A stretch of 64,000 bases of DNA from Limnephilus marmoratus (lineage: Eukaryota > Arthropoda > Insecta > Trichoptera > Limnephilidae): NCBI GenBank assembly GCA_917880885.1, contig OU862920.1, forward strand, positions 4,340,001 through 4,404,000, read 5' to 3'. A program made the position numbers and the translations under genes. The notes below the pieces were generated by a model. The model did no database searches and was not told the DNA's origin. It saw only the letters and a list, made by a program, of their open reading frames with translations. Shown here piece by piece: positions 10,895-22,674 of the stretch (positions are counted from its first letter, which is position 1; every line of letters begins with the position of its first letter).

Positions 10895-11143
10895 GTTGCC
10901 AATTTACAACAAGTCCACTATTAGACCCCAGAGAGACCAAACAAATTGACAATCTGTTGAAGAACTAACTAACTAAATTTCGATGTAAAAGAAATGAGAG
11001 AAAGTCAAAAAGAAAGTGTAAAAGAAATGAGAGTTGCCAATTTACAACAAGTCCACTATTAGACCCCAGAGAGACCAAACAAATTGACAATCTGTTGAAG
11101 AACTAACTAACTAAATTTCGATGTAAAAGAAATGAGAGAAAGT
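10895..11143. repeat. Recent tandem duplication, 111 bp at 138-bp spacing
   Basis: The sequence from GTTGCCAATTTACAACAAG through AACTAACTAACTAAATTTCG to GAGAGAAAGT occurs at 10895-11005 and again, apparently identical, at 11033-11143. The 27 bp between them contain part of the same GTAAAAGAAATGAGAG text. The lack of differences suggests a very young event. Confidence 0.85.
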
Positions 11144-11271
11144 AAATTCATCAGAAGAAAGGAAAAAAAACTCAAATTCGTAAAAAGCATTAATTAAAAA
11201 GTTTAAAAGCATTATTATTATTATTCATTATTATTACCCTCTAGCATGGCTGCAGATGTATGTAGAAAGGA

Positions 11272-11735
11272 TTTCATTTCACGTTTGACATGGCCCGACT
11301 ATCTGATTCACTTGATCTTCCTCAGGCATCCCCGACTTTTTCTTCCATTCACATTTGCCCATATATTCTTCTCAGACTACTTTCATCTTTCATTCGCTCT
11401 ACATGCCCAAACCATCTGAGGATCCCTTTCATCTCACTCATTATGCTTACACACACAGCCTAACATTCTTTGCGGATATACACATTTCTCACACGATCAT
11501 ACATGGTTTTACCACACATCCGCCTCAGAGATCTCATTTCTACAGCATTCAGTCTACTTTCATCCTTCCTCTGCCAGTTCCATGCCTCACTGCCATACAT
11601 CAGGGTAGGTACCAGCGGACTGCTAGCTTCGCTTTTTTTGACATTTTTTTTTATTAGCGCCAATGGCGTTCAGTCCTCCATTAATGGAGTTACCTGCATT
11701 TATCCTTCTTTCAATATTTCTACACATTACACTTC
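11272..11735 (-). mobile_element. LINE-1t copy 3, truncated at both ends
   Basis: Minus-strand fragments encode PTLMYGSEAWNWQRKDESRL, NAVEMRSLRRMCGKTMYDRV and RNVYIRKEC, matching copies 1 and 4. The (GTTA)n tail is absent, and the plus-strand text starts mid-element at TTTGACATGGCCCGACT. Internal deletions remove the segment around the RPRK motif. Dead copy. Confidence 0.82.
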
Positions 11736-12933
11736 TATCTGTTTATCTGTGCAGTGGTGACACTAAACCCTGCTCGTGTTCCGAGAACAGTTCAAACAGA
11801 AACATATTAAACGGAGCTTTCGCCGCATAAAAGCTCACCGCACTGGGCACATCACAATATGGCCGTGCTTTACCGGACAAGTATCGCCAGAGACCATTAC
11901 AGAACTGTGTTTCCCCACGGCCGGCGCACACAAGAACGGCCAAAGGCAATTACTGCGCCAAAAATAGGAAAAAGCATTATCTTCAAACTAATTATAAATA
12001 TTTTTGAAACATTCTCGATTAACCAGTTCACGATGATCCGTATTTTTTTTGTGAGCGCGACCCGATAGCCTGTATATGCGCCTAAAGTTGGCGAATATTC
12101 GTTGCTCGTCCTGCTTTCCCCATTTAAAAATTAAAAAGTTTTCAACATGGAATTGAAGCTTAAAGTATGCACTTTAATTAGAAATTAATTTTAGCATAAC
12201 AGTCTTAACGATATAATATATATTTATAGATACGAGTATAACATATTTTTTTACGTAACACCTGTTTTGTTAAAAAAATAAATTGAAATGTTTTCTTCCA
12301 CTAGAGTTTAGAAAAAAGTTCCACGCCATTATTTTACTGGTTCGAAAAAATACCTTCTAAGAAATATAAAAACGTAAAACGTATATCCTACTTTCGACCC
12401 TTTTCTTAAATCGGGGGCATTCTTTTCAGATAGTCTTGGTGACCCCGCTCTAAAGAAAATAAGGATTAGAAGAAAAGAACAACATAGTTATAAACGTAAA
12501 AAATGAACAATTTTATAAGTTATGATCATTTTACAGTTTAATCATAGTTATATGTTTTATCTAACTGAATCACTAATCCAAAATACAGAAATAATTCTAT
12601 ACGAAATAATTTATATTTTTCAACTAGAATACTACGCCCACCTGACCCCAACTATCCGTAATTTTAATTTTTACTAAGGAAGTTTTGGAGATTTTCTTAG
12701 GTAATCATCTCAAACGCTTTTCTGATCAGAATTTCGAATAAAAATATTTTTGGCGTCGTAAATTGATAATTCGCCGTGTGTGCGGTGGCGCGGACGAAAC
12801 ATTCCCGGACCGAGAACAGTTATTACCCGACCTTTTGTCGCCAATTACTTATTTAGGACAAGGTCTGCCTCGCGTCGCACATTCGCTTCGGAGGTTCGCT
12901 AAATTTACATCGGTTTAATTTCGATAATTAATA
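11736..12933. other. No recognised feature
   Basis: The 11745-11970 segment is richer in GC and has overlapping open frames on both strands, but none shows a family motif. The rest is AT-rich. The 12770-12910 segment (GGTGGCGCGGACGAAAC and onward) is another locally GC-richer piece that is not repeated in the window. Confidence 0.4.
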
Positions 12934-13219
12934 ACATATATTATCATAAGCGAATATAACACGATTTTGTTGACACTATAACCCTGATTCAAAATACGAC
13001 AAGGACAAGTTCATCAGGATAAGATAAACACATAAATACTTCAACGTTAAAATGAATAATAACTGCATAATATATTATGATTATAGGCGACTATAACATG
13101 ATTTTCTTGTCACTATAACCCTGATTCGAAAAAATTCAAAATATGGCAAGGACAAGTTCACCGGGATAAAATAAAGACATAGGTACATACTTCATGTTAA
13201 CGTTAATACGAATAATCAG
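12934..13219. repeat. Diverged tandem duplication, 138-bp period
   Basis: Two successive copies share CACTATAACCCTGATTC (12973 and 13111), CAAGGACAAGTTCA and AACGTTAA. They differ by scattered substitutions and small indels, so the duplication is older than the one at 10.9 kb. Noncoding. Confidence 0.75.
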
Positions 13220-13257
13220 ATGTCATGTGAGAGGATTTTAAGGAGACACTGAAAAAA

Positions 13258-13680
13258 AATCCTCAGGGCCTTTGTCGTCTTTGGGGATGCTGTGTGGAAG
13301 GTATTTTTAGGGAAAGAAGGAGAGGAAGTTCTGGAAAGGAAACATGAGGGGTGAGTAGAAATCTGGGAGTTAATGCGTCCAGCAGGAGTGGCGGACGAAT
13401 GAATCCATCCTTCCCACTGTGGCGCAAGGCTAGAGGCCTGCAGGAGAGGTCTAAGTTACGACTCCCTTAACCAGTATCTCCGAATCCGGCCCTTCAACCA
13501 GTTAGTGTGCAAACGAATTCGCCGTCAAAACCTAGACAAACCTGACCCCATAAAACCGGGCATCCTTGCTAAATCACCGAAGGTAGCGAACCACTTGGGG
13601 TGACATATATGGCATGGAAGTTTGTTATCCAGTAAAAGGTTCACGGAGCAGCGGTACCCACACCAGTCTCTCAAATTATA
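13258..13680 (-). mobile_element. Family B retroposon, copy 2
   Basis: Inverted relative to copy 1. The plus strand reads TCCTCAGGGCCTTTGTCGTC, GGGGATGCTGTGTGGAAGG and GCATCCTTGCTAAATCACC, ending near CAGTCTCTCAAATTAT. The terminal hairpin has lost its outer arm and the A-tail is replaced by other sequence. Diverged and noncoding. Confidence 0.65.
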
Positions 13681-13891
13681 AGGTCTGCCTTGATGATACT
13701 GTTCGAAACGTTGGTCAAAGGAGGAGGAAGCGCTACACAACATTAATAACATTGCGCTGTATAACTTTTCCAGTTATCATTGTTTATTGTTATCAAAAAT
13801 GGCGGTTAGTGGTTATTTTAGTGCTAGTGTTAAAATTGAAAAAAAAATTATATTGATGTAATCATAAAAATAGCTTAACGCTGACCGCTTA

Positions 13892-14099
13892 AAACGGCCT
13901 ATTCTACGTCCGATTTAAAGCACTGCTTGTAGGACTGCACGCAGAACGCCCAACCGAATTATTATTAGGTATTCCAACGGCCAGACAAAGAGAAAAACAA
14001 TAATTCGGCTGACGGTTTTGCCTACAAACGATCCGACATGCAGACTCTGCATGCAGTCCTGCAAGCAGTGCTTTAAATCGGATCCTGAGGAGGCCGTTT
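13892..14099. mobile_element. MITE with about 50-bp inverted ends
   Basis: The left arm AAACGGCCTATTCTACG..GATTTAAAGCACTGCTTG is matched in reverse by CAAGCAGTGCTTTAAATC..GAGGAGGCCGTTT. An internal inverted piece (CGAATTATT / AATAATTCGG) lies between. About 208 bp, no coding capacity. The flanks do not allow a confident target duplication. Confidence 0.72.
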
Positions 14100-14605
14100 A
14101 AAAATTCGAGCAGATGAAAGTGTCAGAATCGTCCCCGTGACAGACCACCATTAAATAATTCATCTACCACATTCTCCTCTTGTAACTACACTTCTTTCAG
14201 CCACAAAAAAATCCCCATTCTTCACCAAAAAAATCAACATACTTATGTTTAAAACAACATAAGAATAAGCTCTCCAGCTCACATAAATTAAACTGGCACA
14301 TTGGTTGTTTTTAGTAAATAGAGCCACAATGTTTACGCCAGCACTTATAACGAAAACAAACGCGATAAATCGTATCAATTATATCAAGTAATACATACTA
14401 AATTAACAATCAGCTATGAACCAGCGTCGTTTATTCAGCTCTCTTTAAGGCTTGTGGGGAATCCTCTTGGCCATCCTTGTCAGGAACCGCTGGTAGCTTA
14501 GCTGCGGTAGGTACTTCCCTTTCACATCATTCCCCATCCGGCACCCCCTGATGACAATCCTCTAAAATAACAATCACCTAGTCAGTATGGCTGACACTTC
14601 TGCAA
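14100..14605. other. No recognised feature
   Basis: A minus-strand frame (14378-14160, 72 codons) is hydrophobic but has no family signature and no neighbouring coding sequence. I treat it as chance. Confidence 0.4.
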
Positions 14606-15350
14606 GAATATCACTGATAGCTCCGTTGTAACTTTCCCTCACTCTCATAAAAGACGCTTGTAGCAGAACATTATGTCACAACGGAGCTCTAAGCGAGAGG
14701 AATATAGGCATACCGTTGGTAGTTAGCTCCATTGAAACATTACCTCAATCTCATAAAAGACGCTTGTAGCGGGAAATTACGTCACAACGAAGCTCTCAGC
14801 GATGGTAACACAGGCATGTAGCTCGTAGTAAGCTCCATTGTAACTTTCCCTCATTCTCATAAAAGACGCTTGTATCAGGAAAATACGTCACAACAGAGCT
14901 CTCAGCGAGAGGAATATAGGTCTACCGCTGGTAGTTAGCTCCATTATAACATTCCCTCATTCTCATTAAAGACGCTTGTAGCGGAAAATTACGTCACAAG
15001 GGAGCTCTCAGCGAGAGGAACATATGCATACCGCTGGTAGTTTGCTCCATTATAACTTTCCCTCATTCTCATAAAAGACGCTTGTAGTGGGAGAATATGT
15101 CACAACGGAGCTCGCAGCGGCAGGAATAAGTATGGGCATACTGATGATAGTTACGAGCAGCTCCGTCGTTACTTATCTTTCATTCTTATAAAGGACGCTT
15201 GTAAGAGGAAGAAAGCTAATAATAGATCAAAGTAGATAGAAAAGTCAATGTTGACAGCTCCGTTGTTTCTTGTTGTTACCTTTCCCTGTTTCTCATAAGC
15301 GACGCTTGTAACTGGAATGGAGGGCACAACGGAGCTCTCAGCTGCAAGAC
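14606..15350. repeat. Tandem array of 7 palindromic units, about 106 bp each
   Basis: Each unit runs AGCTCC.TTGTAAC, CTCATTCTCATAAAAGACGC, TTGTAGC.GGAAAAT, GTCACAACGGAGCTCTCAGCG. Its two ends are therefore inverted copies of one another. The AAAGACGCTTGTA anchor falls near 14651, 14757, 14862, 14969, 15075, 15191 and 15300, giving spacings of 105-116 bp. The last two units are the most diverged. A MITE-like palindrome that has grown into a small satellite is the simplest reading. Lone relatives lie at 7765-7862 and 60885-61115. Confidence 0.82.
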
Positions 15351-18190
15351 TTTGGCAATTCAAAAGTAGGAAAATTCGTTGGATGGGTAAAATTTTTACA
15401 AACGCTATAATGCACACATGAAAATAATATTATCGCCATGAAAATAAAAAATCGCATAAAAATTATTTATTAAAACATGAACATACAAAAATAACAGCAA
15501 AATTCACAAAGGATTGCAATCCTAAGTTAGTACATACAACACGTAATTCGCCAGCCACCAATAACTGGACAGCTGCACAAATAATGAAACAAAGATGTCG
15601 AATAATAATAATTATTTTTTGTTATTGTTATTATTATTAGTTGCCTTCCATGCAAATGACAGGGGATCGATTATCGAAAGTAGCAAATTAAAAAAAAAAT
15701 TAATTACTTACTTAATAAAAAATTAAACATTTATTAAAAAAAAAACTTTCAATACTGCTGGATCGTCTAAAGCGCTACGGTTCCAGGCAAGCGATTTTCT
15801 CTAGTGGTCTTTTTGAAATGGTACAATCCTTGGGGACGGGTCATGCCTTTGATACATTGTTCAGCTCAGCCATCACTTGTTACATTGCAATGCGAATGGG
15901 GGTGAATTTACCAGCTGTGAGCACTGACTTTGTGCATAAAATGCCATAAAAATGAAGCTTTCAATTATTCCCGCACAAAAAGCTAGAATATAAAACGAAG
16001 GATATAAAAGTTACTGCTCACCGCAGGCATTACATACTATATCTATATATTTGGTAAATACCGGTTAATTTGCCGAGTTGGCATAGAAATTGTCAATTCT
16101 AGCTACCGGTTAGTGGCTGAGTTGGCATCGCGTTTGGTTTCCAGGCGTCTTAAGTTTAATTCCTCGCTTAGTTCTCCATCTCCACACACTCAACATTTTC
16201 CGCTTGCTGTATATTTGGAGAATTTCAAATATTTTCCGGTTATTCGTAACCTGGGTATATTTTATATATATTTGCAATGTAATAAAGGATAGGCGCGGTA
16301 AAACTATGTGAATTTTATTAAAATTGTTATAAGTTTTGATCAAAATAGCTTCAACTTACCAAAACGTTAAACATAAAGATTGCAAGGAATTTCATCAACA
16401 TTAGATTAAAGTTTTTGTGAACATAAGTAAAACGACATTGTGTGGGTCAGTTTTCAACGGTTTTAAGCGGTTTTCCAAAAAAGAAAAAGCTCTTTTCATC
16501 CCATTCATTAAGAGTTATTCCAGAAATGAAAAGCGGTCGCCCTGCGACTCATATCACCCTACATTACTGAAAACCTATGTTTGTGGGTACTGTGACAACT
16601 CTGTAGACACAGTACACCGAGAACGGTGTACAATTTCTATGAACCGAGGACGATGCAGAACACACGACGGTACACGAAGTGTTTGTTGGGGAAATTGCTT
16701 TTCCGTGAAACATGAGACCTCTTCGTGTTCGCGACGCGACCCAGGTTGATACTGTTTAATGTTCGTGCGTGGCGAGAGCGTCGGGAGAAATTTCAAACCC
16801 CCGGGTGAAAATGACAGCACCTCACACTTCGCGAGAAGGCATCCAACTATTTCTACATCATGTCGCTACAACATGCTTTTTTATAACACATTCAATAGGA
16901 TCTGATTTTAAACTCTTGAACCACTAGGTGAAATTTTAACATTTTTAACGTTTGTAAGAGATACAGCCGTGTAAAAGTTTTCCAGTTAACAAAAATGCGA
17001 GGAAAAACATACGCCACACATCACAATTTTTCGCACATTCGCAAAATACATATAAAGATTACATCGTCAACGTGAATTTTCGATTCTGAACGGTTCGGGT
17101 GGTCGCTAGTTCGCTCGCTACTGGCGTTGCTCATTATAGAATTATGCATGTATATTAGAAAGAAACATTCGTAGATCTAAAAAGAAAAGATATCAATATA
17201 GTCACAACTTCACACCGCCCGATACTTCCTTCTTAAAGATTAGTATAATCTGTCAATTAAGAATACAAAATATCAATAAAAGGATCTAAAAAATTTGTAG
17301 GCTGGCAACAAGAATTAGTTATATTCTTTTAAAGCGCAATGATACCGAAAGTGTAGAACACCGTAAATCACATTATAAAAAACTTTTTTTGTTCTTAATG
17401 AAAAATAAATAAATGAAGAAGCACTGTTAAGTACTTAATGACATAAATTTGATGAAATAGTGTTTTGCAAAGTGATTTGCTTTAATTTAATTTAACATAC
17501 ATTTGAATTTAACAGTAGGTAGAAAGGAAGAATGGTGAGTTTGGTTACACTACTTTTAGATTTGAATGAGTTAAACATATTCAGATCTAAAATAAGAGAC
17601 AAGTAAGTATTAAATAAATGTGAGCAATTTCTAAACTGTGCTTTATATTTCATTACAATATCGTTGTTCTTCATTGTGTGTACACGAAATGGCAGAGATA
17701 TAACATACGAGTACCTATATGCAATTCTAATTTTGAGATCAGTGGGTATCTATTTTTCAAAGAAAAAAATATTTTTTTTCACTTTTATGCCTTTTTCATT
17801 TTTTGTTAAAATGTAGGTTAGACAGCTTTAAATTATCCGTATTGCCATTTGAACAAAAATGGCGCCCTTCTATGTTTTGTAAATATACTCTGATTATACG
17901 ATAAAGTATTTTTAAATTAAGAAGCAACGCGGCGTTGATCATGAGAAGTCTAACCTTGCACCATCCATCCATCCTTAAAAAAGTACCGATTCACGTCAGG
18001 TGATGTTTATGTATTCACCATTAAGCAGCAGTTTGTTTGGTCATTATTTCAGTCTGCCGGCGAAATCTGAATTTTCCCACCAGACATGGTAAGCTGGCCT
18101 CGAAATATAGGCTCAGTGTTAATTGCGTTGTTTCAGTTAATGTGTATAACCAAGCTTGCTTACTTATCAAGTCAACATAAGGTACTGTTA
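15351..18190. other. Long stretch without a supported gene
   Basis: AT-rich DNA with an (AAT)n-rich tract near 15600-15645. Two related phrases (ACCGGTTAATTTGCCGAGTT at 16059 and ACCGGTTAGTGGCTGAGTTG at 16104) lie 45 bp apart; the second, with TTTAATTCC 40 bp later, is faintly tRNA-like. The open frame at 16417-16749 (110 codons) has no motif. 16500-16800 is locally GC-richer and unexplained. Confidence 0.4.
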
Positions 18191-18458
18191 AGTCTCAACA
18201 CTGCTTAAGCATCGCTTAATCTAAGGAAGCCGGAAGCGCGAATTAAACTCGACTGAGCAAAACAGAGTTATAAAAAGTGTCAATAGAATGGCGCTAACAC
18301 GGCAAACCTCGTGGTTATATTATATAATTAATTTAATAAAACTTCGGGGCGTTAGCGACACTCTGTTGACAATTTTTATAACTTTGCTTTGCTCAGTCGA
18401 GCTTAATCCACGCGTCCGGCTTCCTTAGATTAAGCGATGCTTAAGCAGTGTTGAGCCT
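18191..18458. mobile_element. Fold-back MITE, 268 bp, about 110-bp arms
   Basis: The left arm starts AGTCTCAACACTGCTTAAGC and continues through CTAAGGAAGCCGGA and CGACTGAGCAAA. The right arm is its inverse and ends GCTTAAGCAGTGTTGAGCCT. TA dinucleotides flank both ends (18189-18190 and 18459-18460), consistent with a TA target as in Tc1/mariner-type MITEs. The short loop is AT-rich and there is no coding capacity. Confidence 0.8.
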
Positions 18459-20639
18459 TAGTTTCAGCTTAGAAGTTGATTAGTAGGATTGGGAACAGCG
18501 GTCGTTATTGCCGCACAGAGTAATGCATTATAAACAAGAGCACGCAACAACACTTGTGTTTGTGCAAAAGTTGGACATAATCCCATAATATATATTGCAG
18601 TTGGCTTATTCACACGATTGCCTTGTTTACATCTCCCGGAGAACAACAAAGCATTTACTGAGAGCTTTTCACAGCTGAAAATTGGGCGGAATTCCGTTGG
18701 AGGCATGCCGGATTCTTTTCAATTTCAGACAAACATTTAATTTATAGTGGTAACAAACAGAATATCGATGAATGTAAAAATTCTGAACCCACATTCCGGA
18801 TTAGTTATTTTGCGCAATTGAATATATTGACTCATTTCATGCAGAAACAATGCTAATAATTTCTATAAAATTCAACTAAACATAGCGGGTCAGAAGTTAA
18901 AGGATTCGAACCCCGGTCGTGACAATAGATTTTAAGAACTTGGACGTCACTTTTGGTACGGTGTTGTGAATTGTGATACAGATACTTCCTGCAAAAAAGT
19001 TTCGTATTCTAAATAAAACTTTCGATCTGGTGCTGCGTTCAGAGCAACGAAATGCAATCTTTTCTAACGTATGTAATGAATGGTGATGAATAATGAGGAA
19101 TCAACTAAACACTTTTTACTGCATTTATTATCAAGAGGGAATAACCAGAAAAAAACCGGAAATATGTCATTTTTAAATCAAAATTTTGACGTATTGACTC
19201 TTTTCGACAAAAAATTATAAAGTGATTTCGAAAGACTGTTATTTTTACTTTTATATTTCATAAATTGTTGGTATAACTATTTAAGAATATGTTCCAAAAG
19301 TTTTAAATAAAAATTTCAATTCGTTCCGGTGTTGAGTCTGTGAGCTTCCCCCTTAGTGCCGAACCGCGTGGTAAACTTAAAACGCCTTTTCCTGGAATTT
19401 GAATATGTGTGCACTCTAGATCAAAAAGTTTTTAAGCAATAATTAAAAAAAATGCAGTTACTTTCTTCATATGATTTCGCTCTTTATGAACCTAAATTCC
19501 TAGTAATATACATAACTGTGTAAATAATTTTTAATTGCAAAAAAGATTAAAAAATGGCAAAAATATCAAAGTTTCATGTTTATACACCTGCAAAAAATTG
19601 AATTTACAATTTTTTTGAGGGGCGTTAGGTTCATATGGAGAAGACATGTACTTAAATTAAATTCAAAACACTATTGATTTGAGATGAAAACCGTGGCCTC
19701 CAGAATGCCCACAAAAAGCTACGTCTGTCGATTGGTAGCAGCCGATAATTTTCACATTTCCCGGGGAAATGCTTCAAAAATTTCACAATATTTTCTTAAA
19801 TAGATGTATAAAATGACTTCAAAGTTTAAATACATTATACGTTAAAAAAATTATGAAAATCATTAAAAAAACAACCTAGTCCTAAATGTATTTCCCCCTT
19901 AATAACAAAAATATATTCCTGCCTACTTAGTGATAAAAATTGTAAAACATAATATTTGTGAGAAATTATATTCAAATTGGCTGATATTATTCATTGGCAT
20001 TTATAAAAGCTGAGCAGTTTTTAAAAAAATCCGCGCGAGCAAATTTTTAAAATATAAGCAATTAAATATTTGGTATTTTATTACGCTATTAAACCACCAC
20101 AATGCACATACTTGCTAAGACCACAAACAATGTAAACTGTTTACTTGAAATATTATTTAGCAATAATAATACAATGTGTTTATTTTAGATCTTTAAAGGT
20201 TTTCTTTTAATAAAATAGGACTAAATAAAAAATAATAAAAGGATTAGCGTGTTTGTTCTTCTCCGAGCAGAATAACATTTATATTTTAATTATATAACAT
20301 AAATTATTTTTATTTAGATTAATTTCCAACGTAGGCACTAACCCTTTAACGTGGGCATTTAATTAGAACTCGAATATTATATTCAGAACTCTTGACATTT
20401 CATTATCTGCATTCTGCAGAAATGACTAAGAACAATGGCGTACTAAATTCTGCATAGCAAAATGTATTCTGCAAATGCAGGAAATATGCCTCACTAATTC
20501 AGCACACATTGTAAGGTTGGAGGGAGTAAGAGATTGGAGAGAGAAAGAGATTCTTCAGAAGATGGTACGCGAACAGAATAATTAGTCTCCCGGTACATTT
20601 TCAACGAATACTCTTTAAATTCGAAATATTGGATTGTAA
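18459..20639. other. Long AT-rich stretch without a supported gene
   Basis: No coding frame, LINE motif or family repeat recognised. A lone box B-like sequence (GGATTCGAACCCCGG near 18901) has no matching box A. The rest is low-complexity AT-rich DNA. Confidence 0.45.
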
Positions 20640-21010
20640 GCGTTTATTGGATAACCAACACACCTGCTGTAAGTCGCCATGTATGTTGACTTAGTAGGGG
20701 TGCCCGGGTTCATGGGGTGAGATTTTTCTAGGTATCGGCGGCCAGATCGGTGGAGGCTGGTTGAGGGAGACCTTTCGACCTCCACAGCCGGACTCTTTCG
20801 GCCCATCGCGTTGCACCACAATGGGTGGGTGGATTCATACGTCCGTCACTTCAACCCCCAAATTCCTACTCAACCCTCATACCTTTATCCTTCTTAGAAT
20901 TTCCTCTCCTTCCTTTCCATAAAAAGACCCTCCACACAGCATCCCCATAGATGACATAGGTCCTGGGGGATGTTTTCCTCGGGTCCCGGTATGGAGCTAA
21001 TGTAAAAAAA
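20640..21010 (+). mobile_element. Family B retroposon, copy 3 (5'-truncated)
   Basis: Begins at CGTTTATTGGATAACCAACA, so the GGGAGGCGGG head is missing. It continues through GCCCGGGTTCATGGGGTGAG, TCCACAGCCGGACTCTTTCG and CCCTCCACACAGCATCC, and ends GGAGCTAATGTAAAAAAA. The 3' hairpin is partly decayed (GGTCCTGGGGG..CTCGGGTCC). 5' truncation with an intact A-tail is what retroposition produces. Confidence 0.72.
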
Positions 21011-21086
21011 GGATCGATCTTATTGACTCAAAAGGATCTATTCATTTTTTAGTTCATATCACATAAATATTTATAACTAATATTCA

Positions 21087-21553
21087 TAACTAACCAACTA
21101 ACCATCATCGCTAACGCTAAGAACTCGGTCTTGGTACACACTCTTTGCCTCATTCACATTCATATATCTTCTCGTACATACTCTTCTATTATTCTGACTC
21201 TTGACATGGCCCGACTCAAGTATCTGGTTCACTTGATAATGCCATGTCTTCCTCGGGCGTCCCCGATTTCTTCTATCATATATTCTTCTTGCACTACTTT
21301 TTTCGTTCAAACGCTCTACATGCCCAAACCATTTGAGGGTCCCTTTCTTAATCTTACTCATTACGCTTACGTTAGCCTCGCATTCTTTGCGGATCTCCAG
21401 ATTTCTCACATGATCAAACATGGTTTTACCACACGAACGCCCCAGGAATCTCATTTCAACAGCATTCAGTCTGCTTTCATCCTTCCTCTACCAGTTCCAT
21501 GCCTCACTGCCATACATCAGGGTAGGTACCAGCACTCCATTCAAATAACATAA
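21087..21553 (-). mobile_element. LINE-1t copy 4
   Basis: The plus strand starts with the inverted (GTTA)n tail (TAACTAACCAACTAACC, 21087-21103). The minus frame 21454-21098 is open for 118 codons: MRFLGRSCGKTMFDHVRN, LEIRKECEANVSVMSKIKKG, LKWFGHVERLNEKSSAR, NRGRPRKTWHYQVNQILESG and NEAKSVYQDRV. This is the best preserved C-terminal stretch of the family here. It is 5'-truncated near 21553 and has no polymerase domain. Confidence 0.87.
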
Positions 21554-22372
21554 AAAACCCTTGTCAAACCAATTTTGAATCGGATCCACATTATTCTCGG
21601 ACTTACACATTAATACTGCAACATACATTCAACCGTTCTGGGAGACAGTATCGCTGCAACACCCTGAAAGCCATCTCCGTATCTGGTCTCCCAGACCAGA
21701 TGACGAACCTATCATTATGCTGCATTGTACCTCTTTTTTTTTTCAGTCCAAACATTTACTTTCCATTGTGTCACATAATTCATTCATCTTTCTTTCCATT
21801 CCCCCTCTGATATTCCGTGTAGCAATTCGAAATTGTTCACTTTCCTTCCTCCTCTTTGCGCCACCAAAGGTTTGCGGTGTGATGGGTAGCGAGCCTCATC
21901 GACACTTGTGTCAGCCATTCCCTTCCAAGAACCACATGTAATATCTACCTTAACTATTCATTCATACAAATAAAATGTTGTTAAAGTATTTGATTTTGAA
22001 AAAAGGGAAACCAAGTCACGTGATGCATAAGCTCAAATAATCATTCAAGTAAAAGGGTCATCATAAAAGAATATAATTTTTGATATGCCGTAGAACGACA
22101 AGAGTCAAAACCTTATCGCATTAACCCTTCCGCCCAGGCGATCCCATCGAACACTGAATTTATTGTGGGCGTGTCTGTGTGCCGGAAGTAATCTCAATTT
22201 TTCTTACTTATGGTGAAATTGATCATACATTTTCAAAGACCGAATTTTTTTTTAACAAATTTTTAATTTAATTGACAGGCGTCAGAGGCATAAGAGTCGA
22301 CAGGAATAATACAAATTAGCGACATCAGTTTTCTTTCACATCGGTCGAAAACAGTCAAATAGATTATAAAAA
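21554..22372. other. No recognised feature
   Basis: Unique-looking sequence with chance frames. The pyrimidine-rich 21720-21860 segment gives a hydrophobic frame (74 codons) without a signature. Confidence 0.4.
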
Positions 22373-22674
22373 AACGAGTGTGCTTTAGACCACACAACTG
22401 AAGTAAAACTTCTGCTCCATCTATATGATAGGAAGAGAGAAAGAAAATGTGCGCACGCACTGCTCTCTTTGCTCCCACAGTGTGAAACAGACAATAGGCC
22501 TGCACTGTGTAACTGGCAACGAGATAAAGAGAGAAAGAAAATGTGTGCTCGCACCTCTCTCTCTTGCCCCTACAGTAATATACGAAGCGTTCGCCTCACT
22601 TTTCGTAACGCTCTCGTCACGCATTCGCCAGCTTATTCCCCAACTCAAGCGTGTGTAAAGAAGTTTTACTTGAA
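22373..22674 (+). mobile_element. Family D MITE, copy 1
   Basis: Left end GAGTGTGCTTTAGACCACAC followed by CTGAAGTAAAACTTC; right end AAGAAGTTTTACTTGA, inverted to it. The interior has a 96-bp direct duplication (AGAGAAAGAAAATGTG at 22434 and again near 22530) and the family's GCTCTCGTCACGCATTCGCC. Noncoding. The overlapping open frames on both strands are chance products of the purine/pyrimidine-rich interior. Confidence 0.65.

Noticed and set aside
14606..15350. CRISPR-like array
   Set aside because: Units are continuous palindromic repeats without unique spacers, in a eukaryotic sequence with no cas genes.
18895..18960. tRNA or SINE from the box B-like GGATTCGAACCCCGG
   Set aside because: No box A at the right distance on either strand and no other SINE text.
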